Shown here in pieces: positions 1 to 10,964 of a DNA stretch of 64,000 bases; position 1 is the stretch's first letter, and each line of letters begins with the position of its first letter. Source of the stretch: Castor canadensis (lineage: Eukaryota; Chordata; Mammalia; Rodentia; Castoridae); assembly GCF_047511655.1 (NCBI RefSeq), contig NC_133395.1, forward strand, positions 147,178,318 to 147,242,317. Direction: 5' to 3'. The notes below the pieces were generated by a model, which was not told where the DNA came from, made no database searches, and worked only from the letters and a program-made list of their open reading frames with translations. Made by a program: the position numbers and the translations under genes.

Positions 1-4
1 GGCT

Positions 5-107
5 TTTTTTTTTTTGGTGGGGGGATGGGGGCAGTACTAGGGTTTGAACTCAGGGCCTGAGGCTTGCTAGGCAGGTGATCTACCTCTTGAGCCACGCTCC
101 CAGCTCT
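5..107 (-). repeat. tRNA/ID-type SINE, antisense
   Basis: A T-run followed by the reverse complement of a tRNA-like module (GGTTTGAACTCAGGGCCT, then TTGAGCCACGCTCCC) marks an antisense tRNA-derived SINE. The same module recurs throughout the window. Its left end may be cut by the window edge. Confidence 0.8.
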
Positions 108-109
108 CT

Positions 110-3100
110 TTCTTCCTCTGGATGCAGGCTTTTGCATGTGCATTTTGGAATTGATGCTTTTGTCATTGTGTAATTACCTTCTCTGTCTCTAGAGAGCTTT
201 TGACTTACCTTGTGTGCTTGCCTTTTATGTTTTTTACACGTAAAAAACTCAGCGTGTTGCTACCCTGACATCACTTCAGCCCTGCATCCCAGATCCAGTT
301 ACAAAATACTGTGGACTCTTTACAAAAACTCCATCAGCTGCAAACTCAGATTGCCACCACGTCACAGGAGAGGAAATTGAGGCACGTCCCTAGTGAATCT
401 GGGAGGAGGTGAGATGTAAATGCAGGTGACTGAGCCACTCTGTGCCTACCCTGGCCTTGGGACAGTGCTCTGTGCATGGCTGCACATGCTACAGCCTCAC
501 AAGATCAGCACCACAGGCCTCCCACCTGCACCTGAGAGCGCTGCTGCTCCAGGCCGCACCTGGCCCAGCCCCACCTGGCCGCACCCCTTGCCAGGCTGGG
601 ACCTGGGCAGGTGTGGCCTGGAGGCCCCTCCCAGGCAGCTTATTGGGGACCATGAGCTTTTGCATGGTGATCCCTGATAGGTGCTGCTGACCCTCCAGGA
701 CCAGGCCCAGTGTCTCCGTGTCCCAAACTTGAACTTCTCAGTGCCTTCTCCTCTGTGCACCATGTGCAGGACATCAGGTGTCCACTGCACCTCCACAACA
801 CTGCCGGGGCAGGTGTGATGTGTCTGTGATGTGTCTCTTGTCCTGGTCTTGGCCACTGACCTTGGCTTCACCCTGTGGCCCACTTTGCTCTCCAGATTCG
901 CCAAGTCAAGAGTCCTGGCTTATCTCCCCCAGAGTGCCTGAGAGACGGGAGAAACCTGTGTTATGTACAGTCTAGAGGCACAGAAGATATTTACTAAATG
1001 CTCCGTGGTCTTTTTTATTTTTAAGAGTTACATGACATTAGAAGAGATGTTGGTAGATTTTGCTTCAAGCGCCATGTTTTCTTTTGGGGTGGTTTGCCTA
1101 GGATCCGGTTTCTTGGAATGGTTGAACAAGTGAAGTGCCTCGGTATCAGTCCTAAAACTCAGATTCCAGCACAAGGGTCATTCAGCATCTAGGGAGACTT
1201 GGGTGACTGAGGCATTCTGGTAATGGTGGCTGGTTTTCTCTTTCAGATAAATTGCAATGTCCCCCTCTGGAGTTGCATTTGGGGCGATCTAGGAATTGAT
1301 TTCCTGTGTCGCGAAGACTTTTCATTGGTAAAATCCCAGCCACTGAGGCTGACTTCTTCCTCAGGGCGAAGGCGCTCAGGTGGAGTTGGCTATCTCATCA
1401 CCCCATCTTGCCCCCAGGTTACTCATTCATGCTCCTTGTAATCTTCATCACTGGTGATAAATCTGATACAGAACCACTTTCCATCCGCACTCCTGAGAGA
1501 GGTCGTAATATCCACCTTACTCTGCCGCCATTTGGAAGATGCAGATAAGTGCAGACTTCAGTCTTGTTTTACCTGGCAGAGTGAGAAATCGTCACCATTT
1601 AGGAATTCAGAGCCTTCTGAAAGTCCTGGAAACAGTGTTAGTAAAGCTTCAGGTTCCCTCTCAAGTGAGGGAAATTGCCAGGGGTTTCTTGATGAATTAC
1701 TGTGGCCCCATCCCTAGCTGGAATTCTGATTGCCTTTGGCCAGCGGTCAACAGGTCCTGGATGCTGCACAAATGTGCTCCGAAGACACACGGAGGTCTCT
1801 CTGGTGGAAGAGTCAGTGTTGGCTGCAGCATGCGAAAAAAGGCCAGATAACAGAAGGACAGAGTTTCCTCAAGTGCACAGAGAGCGTCCTGAGGACGGAT
1901 CACAGGTTGGTTAACGAGACAGTTGGAAACTAATTTAAGTTCAATCATACCAGGTTCCTCTCTGACCACAAGGGAATGAAATTAGATAACATTAACGGCA
2001 AGAAAAGGACAAAACTCACAGACACATGGATGGAATGAGACTGATCTAAAAAGGAAATCCAAAGGGAATTTAAAAATCTTGAGAAGGGGTGGGAGCAGTG
2101 GTTCTGGTTCTGGGGATAGGGGAGGCTCTGGGCTTGTGTGGCAGCAACCAGAGGGAATTGTGGAATGGCCTCTGAGTGCAGCCAGTGGGTGAGGGTTCAC
2201 TCCATCAAGTAAACCCACTCCCAAGTAAGCCCACTCCGGTGGCCTGCTCCTTCTTCTGCGTGGGGGACGCAGTGGTAGCCCCTGCTCATCTTCAGCAGGG
2301 CTAGTTGTCTCCAGCCAGTGCCCCGCCCCAAGTTGGTGTTTGAGCTGCAGCATTGCACAGCTCACTCTCGCCACACAGAAATGCCAGGTGGTGGCTCTAG
2401 GATGAACTGAGTTAGGGGGTGCTCTGCAGAGTTTACCCACTTCTGCCCCTGTCCTTCATCCTTGGCGGGAGACTCAGGTGCTGGGTGGCTTCTGCCTGAC
2501 CACAGTGAGGTGAAGTTTCCCTTCTGCCTAGCCTGCCAAACTGGAGTTCTATTTGCCAATGGCCCTCTGCCAGCTCTTCCACCCAAATGTGCTGGGTGGT
2601 GGGGCTAGGGACGGAGGGGTCATGTCCCACTCTGCAGTTTGCCCACTCCTGCGGGCTGCTCTGGGCTCCACCTGAGCAAGTTTTCTCTTTATTTCATATA
2701 TAGATCTAAAGGTCAATATTTCTTCATTTCCCCTGGTCACTATCTAGTCTCTTACTGGTGCCCTCCTCTGTCTTTCCAAGTTATCCCCCTTTCCTTGTAG
2801 TCAGGTACCTGGGGGTTTATTTCAGGTCCTGGAGGTGCAGGAATGTGGCAGGTGTCTGTAATCTGCCCCCCTAAAAAGCATAATCATGATCTTTTAATAC
2901 AGTTCTTTTTCTTTTCCTACTTCTTCTACCCTGCCTCCCTTCTACCTATTCGCCCTCTCTCAAACTTTCCTTTCTCCTTTTCCTTCCCTCCCTCCCTTGC
3001 TTCTAGAAGATGTCTGGGAAGACGTTGTCAGTACTAACTTGGGGGATGGGGCACTGGATTCCGCCGCTGTGATCTCCCTCTGCTGCCCGTGTTTGCATCA

Positions 3101-3534
3101 TTTTGCTGTATAGTCTGAGTTCTTTAACATTACATTTAGCATTTTTACAATTCAATACAATCCTTTTTCCAGAAAGTTAATACTAATACCCATTTTTTAG
3201 GGTGGGGACATGAATGACGCGGCAAGGGAAGCGCCTGGCACAGCTAGGCAGGCAAGCCCAATGCTGAGCCCCAGGGTTCCTTTCTGGTGATGCACTTGCT
3301 GCTCCTTCTGCCTGATCACCCCCCCTTCTCGCTTTAGTAAATTTCTGTGCATCCTTTGAGACCTAATTCCAGGTGAAGAATTTCCTGACACCTCCACCTG
3401 GACAATCAGACCCTCTCCGAGGAGACTCAGAAGCTGAGCAGTGACCTAGGGGACAGCAGAAGGAGCAGGGAGCACTCACATAGAGGCAGTGTCCAGGGAG
3501 GACGGTTCAGGGGGTTTCAGCCCGCCCCTGCCTT
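110..3534. other. No recognisable gene; left flank of copy A
   Basis: I find no protein family, RNA gene or clear young transposon here. Open frames are short and lie on both strands without supporting motifs. A pyrimidine-rich stretch at about 2900-3005 is low-complexity. Decayed repeats are probably present but I cannot name them. Confidence 0.5.
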
Positions 3535-4100
3535 ATCCAGCATTGTCAGCAGCTGCACTTTGCAGTGGAGATATGTGCCTAAGGTGAGAGGGCTGCACCA
3601 AGGTCATCCGTTGCGATGCGAAGCCGGGACGCGAGGATACTCCAGAACCCAGGTTCTTTCCTCAGCCTGGGATGTCTCAGCCCCGCGGAACTCAGCAAGA
3701 CCTCTCCTGTGTCATTTAGGATGAGTTCCCAGAGCGGGTGGGTGCGCAGTGCACTAGTGGGCCTCCCAGGTGGCCGAACAGGAAAGGGAGTTTGTCAGGG
3801 TGGAGTCCAGCTGCAAGGATACCTTATGTTGGACGAATTGCGCTGAGCCAGACCCGAAATGGACCAGGGCTGGAGGGTCGAACTGTAATTCCATTGTGGA
3901 GCTTGTTGGAGGAACCAAGAAGGGCCCAGTAGAGCGGAAAGGTCGAGTGGAGTCTGTGGGAGGAAGCTGAGTGGGGTCCAGTGTCGCAGAAGAGATGCAC
4001 CACGTGGGGCGAGTGGAGCAGAATTAAAATTTGGAGTTGGGTAGGCAGAGCTAAGGATCAACTAGCTGAATGGATGGGCGAGGCCAGGCAGGCTAAGCCG

Positions 4101-4285
4101 AGGGGATGGGCGGGGCCAGTCGGGCGGAGCCGAAGAGGGGGCGGGGACAGCTGGGAGGAGCCGAGGGGATGGGCGGGGCCAGTCGGGCGGAGTCGAAGAG
4201 GGGGCGGGGACAGCTGGGAGGAGCCGAGGGGATGGGCGGGGCCAGTCGGGCGGAGCCGAAGCGGGGCGGGGACAGCCGGGCGGAG
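4101..4285 (+). repeat. 63-bp minisatellite with two GC boxes per unit
   Basis: About three units start at 4101, 4164 and 4227. Each contains ATGGGCGGGGCCAG and GGGGCGGGGACAG. The third unit is degenerate at its end. The unit is 21 codons long, so frames stay open; I regard that as a by-product of composition. Confidence 0.85.
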
Positions 4286-4406
4286 GCCAGCCGGTGAGTG
4301 GAGCCCAAGCGCAGGGTTTGTCGGCGGATTGAGCTGACCGAATGCGCGCAGTTTTCCTCAGGTGGAGCAGGGCTGGGGCGGAGCCGGTTGGCTGGCGGGA
4401 CCGCGG

Positions 4407-4806
4407 ACGCTGACTGGACCCGGAGGCCGGGGGGACCCGGGACGCTGACTGGACCCGGAGGCGGGGGGACCCGGAGGCCGGGGGGACCCGGGACGCCGAC
4501 TGGACCCGGAGGCCAGGGGGACCCGGAGGCCGGGGGGACCCGGGACGCCGACTGGACCCGGAGGCCAGGGGGACCCGGAGGCCGGGGGGACCCGGGACGC
4601 CGACTGGACCCGGAGGCCGGGGGGACCCGGGACGCTGACTGGACCCGGAGGCCGGGGGGACCCGGGACGCTGACTGGACCCGGAGGCCGGGGGGACCCGG
4701 GACGCCGACTGGACCCGGAGGCCAGGGGGACCCGGAGGCCGGGGGGACCCGGGACGCCGACTGGACCCGGAGGCCAGGGGGACCCGGAGGCCGGGGGGAC
4801 CCGGCC
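4407..4806 (+). repeat. 35/52-bp GC-rich minisatellite
   Basis: Tandem units carry GACTGGACCCGGAGGCC followed by a G-run and ACCCGG. Basic units are 35 bp; longer 52-bp units carry an extra 17-bp AGGCCAGGGGGACCCGG module. The long open frames on both strands across the array are composition artefacts. Copy B has only two or three degenerate relatives, near 39820-39890. Confidence 0.85.
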
Positions 4807-4809
4807 TGG

Positions 4810-5846
4810 CGCTGGAAGCCCCGACCCGCTGTCCCTCGTCGCCTTTGGGCCGCGCCCTCTCAGACCCTGGGAAGAGGCCGGGGTCCCGCCCGCGGTCCTC
4901 CGTCGCACCAGTCGTCTCCCCGGCCTCAGTTTCCCCTCCGTCCCCTCACATGTGTGGGATTTCAAGTTGGTTAGGAATTTGCTCGCAATGGTCGTCTCTA
5001 GAGCGAGACCCCAGAGAGCCGTTCTTGATGAGTGAGTTCTCGGCCATTCTGTTAGGTGGGGAGACCAGAACCACAGAAGCAGGGATGATTTTACCTCGCA
5101 TTTAAAATTTAAATCTGAGGCCCTGCAACAATGGCATCCACAACTCGGTGGTGAACGTCAGGCTGTTTTTCCAGACAAAGAAGACTGTCGCAGGCTAAAT
5201 GTCCAGGAGTCTTCGTTTTTCCAGAATGCTCTGTCCCAGGGGAAATCCCTGGGACCTCAGGGTCCCTTTTGGGAGTGTCTCCTGCAGGGCTTTGTCTCTT
5301 TCCACGTCTCAGCCTCAGTTTCTGCATCTGTAAACTGGTGCTCAGGATCCCTGCTTTGTGGGGTTGTGAGAACTCAGTGAGATTCTCACTCTGTGTGTGG
5401 AAAGGCTCTGAAAGCAGTGCTCTGGGGCAGGATAAACAGGGCAGCTGTCAGACCACACAGCACTCTGGGGGCTGTGGACAAGGCAGCCCTTGGTCCTGGG
5501 TGTACGGCTGGGGGAGTTGAGCTTGGTCTTATTTCAGCCCCAAGTGTGCCTTGTCCAGTCACCCAAGGGCATTGAGACAGTCCTGTGCGTCAAGTCCTCA
5601 TGCACAGAGAGGAGCCTGGCCTGACTGCCCTGTCGTGTGTGCCTGTGTCTACCCAACAGAAGGCATCAGTGCCCTGAAAGCAAAAGCTCTCTTTGCCCCT
5701 CTGTGCCCTTGCCTATGTGGGTGTCTCTCCCTTGTTCATGCCCTCCTGCTCTGGGTGCCTTTGGTGAATCCTACTCAGCCACTGAGACCCACCTTGAGTA
5801 AGTCTTACTGATTCTAGCTCTTCCCCTTTGAGTTCAGCCTCCACCC
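4810..5846. other. Segment present only in copy A
   Basis: Between the minisatellite and CACCTGAGCCCACACTGCTG (5848), copy A holds about 1 kb that copy B lacks. Copy B has an LTR and pyrimidine tracts at that position. Apart from an MIR-like element I recognise nothing coding. Confidence 0.6.
5285..5430 (-). repeat. MIR-like ancient SINE
   Basis: The core CTCAGTTTCTGCATCTGTAAA, followed by a GGGTTGTGAG motif, matches the conserved MIR core as I recall it. That core reads in the plus direction here; strand assignment for such a degraded copy is uncertain. Confidence 0.6.
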
Positions 5847-8040
5847 TCACCTGAGCCCACACTGCTGATCTAGCCATGATGCAGTGCTCTGTTGTTCTGC
5901 CTCTCCTGCTAGCTTTGACAGAGATGAAGAAACAGAGTGGGTCACCTTGAACCCTGGACAAGTCCATCTTCCAGCCCGTGAGTTTGTGAATGCAACACAG
6001 TTCCTTGTACGGTGGCCCTCAGCAAAGAGACGGACAGACTGTAGAGCTGCTCAACCAGAGAGCAGGACTCATTCACCTTCTGCTGCCTGTTGTGCATGAC
6101 CAATAGGTTCTGGTAAGTGTCTGTGGACTGACTTATTGACTGTATTTCAGGGTATTCCAGCAGCAAGAGGAGGGGAGTGCGTGGTTGTCTTTTATATTTA
6201 AGGTTACCTATTGGAGAAACTCAGTAAAAGTCAAACTTTTGTCAAAGTCAAACTGCTGCAAATAGGCTTTGTCCACCCTCCCAGTCTATGACCTTCACTG
6301 CCATTCTCAGTGGATCCGTCTCTGAGTGTGGTTTGCAGGCATGTGGATAGAGGACGTGCTGGCTGCAGTGCAGGAAAAGCTTGCAGGTCCCATTTGCTTC
6401 ACAGGAAACAGTTATTTTTTACATGCTGCACAGTGTGATATGTCTGGACAGCCGCCTCAGAAGGTGTCTGGGGTGCCAGCCCAAAGGCTGTGACTGCGCT
6501 CTCCTCCTCTTCTGCTCTGTTTCATGAGAGGAAGATTGAGGGGGGCTCACTCTTGAGGGGACTCAGCTGCAGGGAGTGATGCCAATTCCTTCTGTATTCC
6601 AACAGCCATAACTCAGTCACATGGTCATGGCAAGGGAAACTGGGAAATGTGGTCTTGTGTGAGGAGGATTTGTGAGTGTCTCACCAACACGTGTGTAAAG
6701 GCATGTGTATCAACAGAGTATATGTAGCATAAAGGATGGAGGACTAGTGAGAAGAGAATAAAAATCCTTGTCTTTGCTATTTGTATATTTTGGCTATAGA
6801 GTGAGCCAGGATTGCTGATGCATAGATGTGGGGATGACGGACAAAAGGGACCAAAGATGATTCCTGAATGTTTGCCGTGTGCACCATAGAGGCTCGTGAT
6901 ACACAATAGTGGACAGAACAGAGAGGAGACATGGGGATTGTTGGTTTTAGGGGGAAGATTCCAGTTTTCTTGTTAAGTTTGCCATTAGATGCCCACGTGG
7001 ACAGGTCTCCAGGTGACAGCAGAGGACTAGGCAGTAGGTATGCATTTCAGAGCCAAGTCACATGGACAGTGTTTAGTGCCATGAGCCTGTGGGTGATCAA
7101 TTAGGGAGAGGGTGCAGATGGGGGGCGTGCAGAGAGCTTCACTCTGAGCCTTGGGGCACACCACTGTTCAGAGATGGAGCAGAGGGAAGGCTGTAAGGAG
7201 GCAGAGCAAGGGCATCTCGATAGGGAGCCTGGAAACCAGGTAAATGTGATGATGCAGAATTTTGAGAAGAGAAAATTTCAAAAGAAAACGTGGCCCTCGT
7301 GCTGAAGACCACTCAGAATGTGAACGAGGGTGACAAGGAAGGGGCTATTAGGTTTGGCCCCATACTGATGCTCTCGGTGGAATCAGTGTCATCAGGTGGT
7401 GGGAACAGAGCCAGTCAGATGAGTTCTGGGAGATAGGAGGTGAGAGAGTGAAAGCCACAACTATCCGTTGCTTTTCTGCTCAAGAAGAATGACACACAGA
7501 AGAGATATGCAGCCCGAGTACTGACAATGGTGGTCTCTGAGATGTGGCAATGAGCTCACTCTGGAATGTTGTACATTTTGCCCACGGCAATCTCTGCTCT
7601 GTTACTGTATTGATCAGCTGTAAGTTGCACGTAGATGTGTTTAGAAACATAGATCTTACTGCTGAGGGGCAGTGTGTGTTTTGGGCATGCCCTGGACACT
7701 TTGGGAGGAGTTTTATAATCTGGTGTTAGATGTCACCTCTTACTGGTCAGTCACGGTGAGAGGTTAGGGTCTTGCAACGCTTTCCGGAGTGTGTGCTCAG
7801 AGCCCCTGTGCCATTCATTCCTTAGGCTTTCCTTTGAAACTTCCTTGGTTAGCTTGTCTTTTGCTGTAAGAGTGTCAGCACCATTGCAGGTGGCTGCAAT
7901 ATTAAACAATTGCTGCTGCTTATTATAAGTAGTCATGAAGAAAAGGCACATTGGGTGAAATCTGAGGGAGGCAAAAGGAAGAGGAAAGCTTTGAGTGGGG
8001 TTTTCTTTAGAAATTCCAGAAAGGTTAAACAATGACTTCC
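5847..8040. other. Duplicated non-coding segment
   Basis: This aligns with about 40577-42765 in copy B. No gene or RNA is recognisable. The interval about 6110-6800 is nearly identical to copy B, while the stretches before it and after about 6950 are visibly diverged. Confidence 0.6.
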
Positions 8041-8046
8041 TCTGGA

Positions 8047-8370
8047 GCTTTTTTTTTTAACTTGATAAAACTTTGTTCGTTTTTCATTTTTATGGGCATA
8101 TATTAGTTGTACACAGGGATTTCATTGTGATATTTCTGTACATGCATACAATGTACCCAAATCTAATCCCCCTCCACCCTTCCAGCTCATCAGCCCATCC
8201 TCCTTAAAACAGTTTCACCAAGTTTCATTGTTCTGTTTGCATACATGTGTATACTGTTCTCAGCCACATAGGAAGGACTTCCCTTTGCCCTCTCCTTTTG
8301 CTTGTCCCTCCCGCTGGCACTCACTCCCAACAGTACCTATTTTACCCTCTTCTCTGGGGCTTTGAATGAG
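8047..8370 (-). mobile_element. L1 3'-UTR-like fragment, antisense
   Basis: The run from AACTTGATAAAACTTTGTTC through a C-rich tract resembles the antisense 3' end of rodent L1 as seen in the other L1 copies here, without adjoining ORF2. The duplicate is at 42772-43090. Confidence 0.55.
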
Positions 8371-8638
8371 TTCCAGTCCTGTCTTCCTCCTCCAATGGCT
8401 GCTATGCTGCAAATTTCACCATGTTTTCTAATGCTTGGCTTTTAAAGGTAGCATGCAGGAAGGGATCAGGAGTGGGGGTAAAAACAGAGCAATTTAAATT
8501 ACCAAGGTGCACACTGGTCTTACCATAGTCGGCCATTTTCTTTAGTGAGTGCTGTGGAGTTTGTTGCCAGCATTTGGTTAATTTCTGGGAGTTCTGAAGG
8601 AGTTGATTTCAATAGTGTCCAGTGTTCTCTGTGATTTT

Positions 8639-8729
8639 TTTTTTGTCTTTTCTTTTTTGGTGCTGGAATCGAACCCAGGGCCTTGTGCATGCTAGGCAAG
8701 TGCTGTACCACCGAGCTACATCCCAGCCC
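8639..8729 (-). mobile_element. ID SINE with target-site duplication
   Basis: The antisense ID body (TTGGTGCTGGAATCGAACCC to GAGCTACATCCCAGCCC) is flanked by a perfect 15-bp duplication, GTTCTCTGTGATTTT, at 8624-8638 and 8730-8744. Copy B lacks the SINE together with about 260 bp of surrounding sequence, so the loss there was a deletion rather than an empty site. Confidence 0.9.
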
Positions 8730-9325
8730 GTTCTCTGTGATTTTATGGAGTGGGGCATTCTGGGAAGTTGTTACCCTGCCAGTCCCTTCTGTTAGTACTC
8801 TAGCTACCTATTTATAGTACCACTGGTTCCTGTTGTCCCCTCTGTGCTCCTCTCCCTTCTATTCAGCTTTCACCTTTCTCCATCCTCGTTCTATTCACCT
8901 TACCAGCTTGCTCCATAGTTAACTGTTTGAAATCATTCATCTGCTCTCTTCTGGAAGTTATTCATGTGTGCACGCATTGCCTGTGACAGGTGCATGTCCA
9001 GCAGGAAAAGGGCACTTGTACTTCAGCATACTTTAGTTTTGGAAGATCACGCGAAAAACCAGCATATGAAACACACAGTGGGCACTTCTGAACACGGTTA
9101 TTCCTTAGTTGATTATAAGAATATTCACAAGGAATAGCTTTTTGAATGATTTATCAGAATGGGGGAGAGGAAGACTGGAAACGATTTACATTTATGTTCA
9201 ATAAAGCACTGAGTGTGGAGTGAGGAAAGGTATATAGTAAAATCATAAGACCAGAAAACAGTTTCAACAAAGCTTAGAGCTTCATCCTCCAAGATCTATG
9301 GCTCTTAGTGTTTTGAGTTTGGGTT

Positions 9326-9440
9326 TTTTCCTTCTTTTTTCTTTTTCTTTGAGACAGAGTCTGGTTAGGTAGCCCAGGCTGTCCTCAACCTCAGCTTCCC
9401 AAGTACTGGATTTCAAGCGTGGACCACCACACCCAACTTG
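9326..9440 (-). repeat. B1-like (7SL-derived) SINE, antisense
   Basis: GAGACAGAGTCTGG, then CCCAGGCTGTCCTCAACCTC and CCAAGTACTGGA, is the reverse complement of a B1-type 7SL SINE. It sits immediately 5' of the zinc-finger remnant. The copy B equivalent is at 43775-43890. Confidence 0.75.
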
Positions 9441-10042
9441 GGTGCATTTTAAATATAGTTTTGATACAGATGAGAGAAACTGCTAGAAGAACCTTATGGA
9501 TATTATGAATGTGCAGTGTTATAAGCTCAACCCAGGCAAGAGGAAACCCATCTGAATGTAATCATTGAAACAACCTTCAGTTATAACAAACTCTGTAAGA
9601 CATCAGTGGTTCACAAAGGAGAGGTTCCTTTAAGTATAATAAATGTGGGAAGGCCCTTGCTAGAAATGCCTCTTCACTATGCACTGGGGACCCATGCCAG
9701 GCAGAATGGCTGTGGTTTTAACCAAAGTGGGAATCTGTATTGATGAGTTCAAATTCTTTAGCCACACCCAAATTCCATGGATGATGAGTAAAAATGAATG
9801 TAGCAAAGCTTTTTTTAACTATCATACTTTATTGTGCATTAGAGGAGTCATAGAGTAGACAAACCCTGTACTGGGGTCCCAGAACTGCCTTAACAAATTA
9901 ACACAAACTGGGTGACTTTAAGCTATTGGGATTTATTCTCTCAGAGGTGAGGAGGTCAGAGTCAGAGCAAAGGTTGAGATTCTTCTGTGGGGGAATCAGC
10001 TTCCTGTATCTCTGCTGGATTCTGTGGCTGCCCATTATCCTT

Positions 10043-10044
<2 letters not shown>

Positions 10045-10089
<45 letters not shown>
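10045..10089 (+). repeat. (TC)n microsatellite
   Basis: An uninterrupted TC tract of about 22 units; the copy B counterpart at 44484-44513 is shorter. Confidence 0.95.
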
Positions 10090-10092
<3 letters not shown>

Positions 10093-10190
10093 TTTGTTTC
10101 TTTCTTTGTTGGTGGTACTGGGGCTTGAACTCAATTCTATGAACTTGCTAGGTAAGCACTCTACTGCTTGAGCCATACCCTCAGCCCTCT
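10093..10190 (-). repeat. tRNA-type SINE, antisense
   Basis: GGTGGTACTGGGGCTTGAAC through ACTGCTTGAGCCATACCC is the reverse complement of the tRNA module. It is shared with copy B at 44535-44622, so it predates the duplication. Confidence 0.85.
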
Positions 10191-10964
10191 CCTTGGCATT
10201 TCGTGATGTGTGACTGATTCAGTTCAGTCTGTCTCCCTCCTCAGATGGCTTTCTTTTGTATCTCTGTGTCCTCTGCTCTTCTTATAAAGAAATCAGTCAT
10301 TGTATTTGGGGCCCACCCTGACTCAGTGTGACCTTGTCTTAAATGATTACATCTGAAAAGAACCTATTTGCAAATTAGTCTACATGCTGAGGGTCTGGAT
10401 GGACATAGACGTTGGGAGGGACAATATTCAATCAATTACAAACCCTATGAATGGAACAAGTGTGAGAAAGCCCAGAGCCATAGCCCAAGTTCTAGTCAAT
10501 AGTACAAAGAAGTCCTTTGAGTGCAAACAATGAAGGAAGTTCTTCCACTACAAATATTTCCTCATTAGATACCAGAGGATTCACACTATAGAGAAATCTT
10601 ATAAGTGTTATTAATGCAGAAAATCTTATTAAAATAATTTGTTACTCAATACGCAAAAACTCCCAATTAATGTAACACGTGTATATAACCCTTTAGATGC
10701 CTCATTAACTACAGAGAATGCATACTGAACAGAAAGCCTTTGATTTTAATGTCACAAACCCTTGACCTGTACCTCTGACCTCTTTTAGTCATCAAATATT
10801 TCACACTTTTAATACACCTTACCCAGGTACTAAAATCATCAGAATGTATGAATGTGCATGAGTTGCTAAAAACGTGAGAACCCATACTGTGGTCAAGCAT
10901 GAGAACTCACACAGACAAAATTAGTTCAGGAAAACAATCTGGAAAAGAAGTCTATCGTGAATCC

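Larger units (their letters stand above)
3600..4960. promoter_or_regulatory. CpG-dense island with tandem GC boxes
   Basis: CpG dinucleotides, rare elsewhere in the window, are frequent here. GGGCGGGG-type Sp1/KLF boxes recur between 4101 and 4285. No TATA box and no convincing exon is attached, although frames are open in several phases. GC-box clusters are typical of TATA-less promoters; promoter function here is inference. Copy B carries the counterpart at 38830-39900. Confidence 0.6.
9865..10436 (+). mobile_element. Interspersed repeat splitting the zinc-finger relic
   Basis: It starts near CTGTACTGGGGTCCCAGAAC and includes TTAACAAATTAACACAAACT and a terminal GGGAGGGACAATATTCAATC. I recognise the layout as a common mammalian interspersed repeat but cannot assign its family. 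It contains a CT microsatellite and an antisense SINE. The duplicate is at about 44300-44875. Confidence 0.6.
9480..10960 (+). pseudogene. C2H2 (KRAB-type) zinc-finger pseudogene, copy A
   Basis: Zinc-finger signatures are scattered over all three plus frames. KYNKCGKALARNASSL lies near 9635, KPYEWNKCEKAQSHSPSSS near 10442, and a HTIEKSYKC linker-plus-knuckle near 10580. A RMHTEQKAF histidine-linker remnant follows near 10710. Stops and frameshifts interrupt every finger, and an interspersed repeat with a SINE (9865-10436) splits the array. Functional members bind DNA through CxxC-HxxxH fingers and usually repress transcription; this copy cannot encode one. No KRAB box is visible, so the KRAB label comes only from the linker style. 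Confidence 0.75.

Noticed and set aside
3616-3846. 76-codon frame conserved in both copies (also 38847-39076)
   Set aside because: Conservation reflects the near-identical duplicated DNA; other frames in the interval are equally conserved and no protein family is recognised.
4093-5035. 290- and 245-codon frames through the GC-rich arrays
   Set aside because: Open in several phases on both strands because of minisatellite composition; proline/glycine repeats without a domain.
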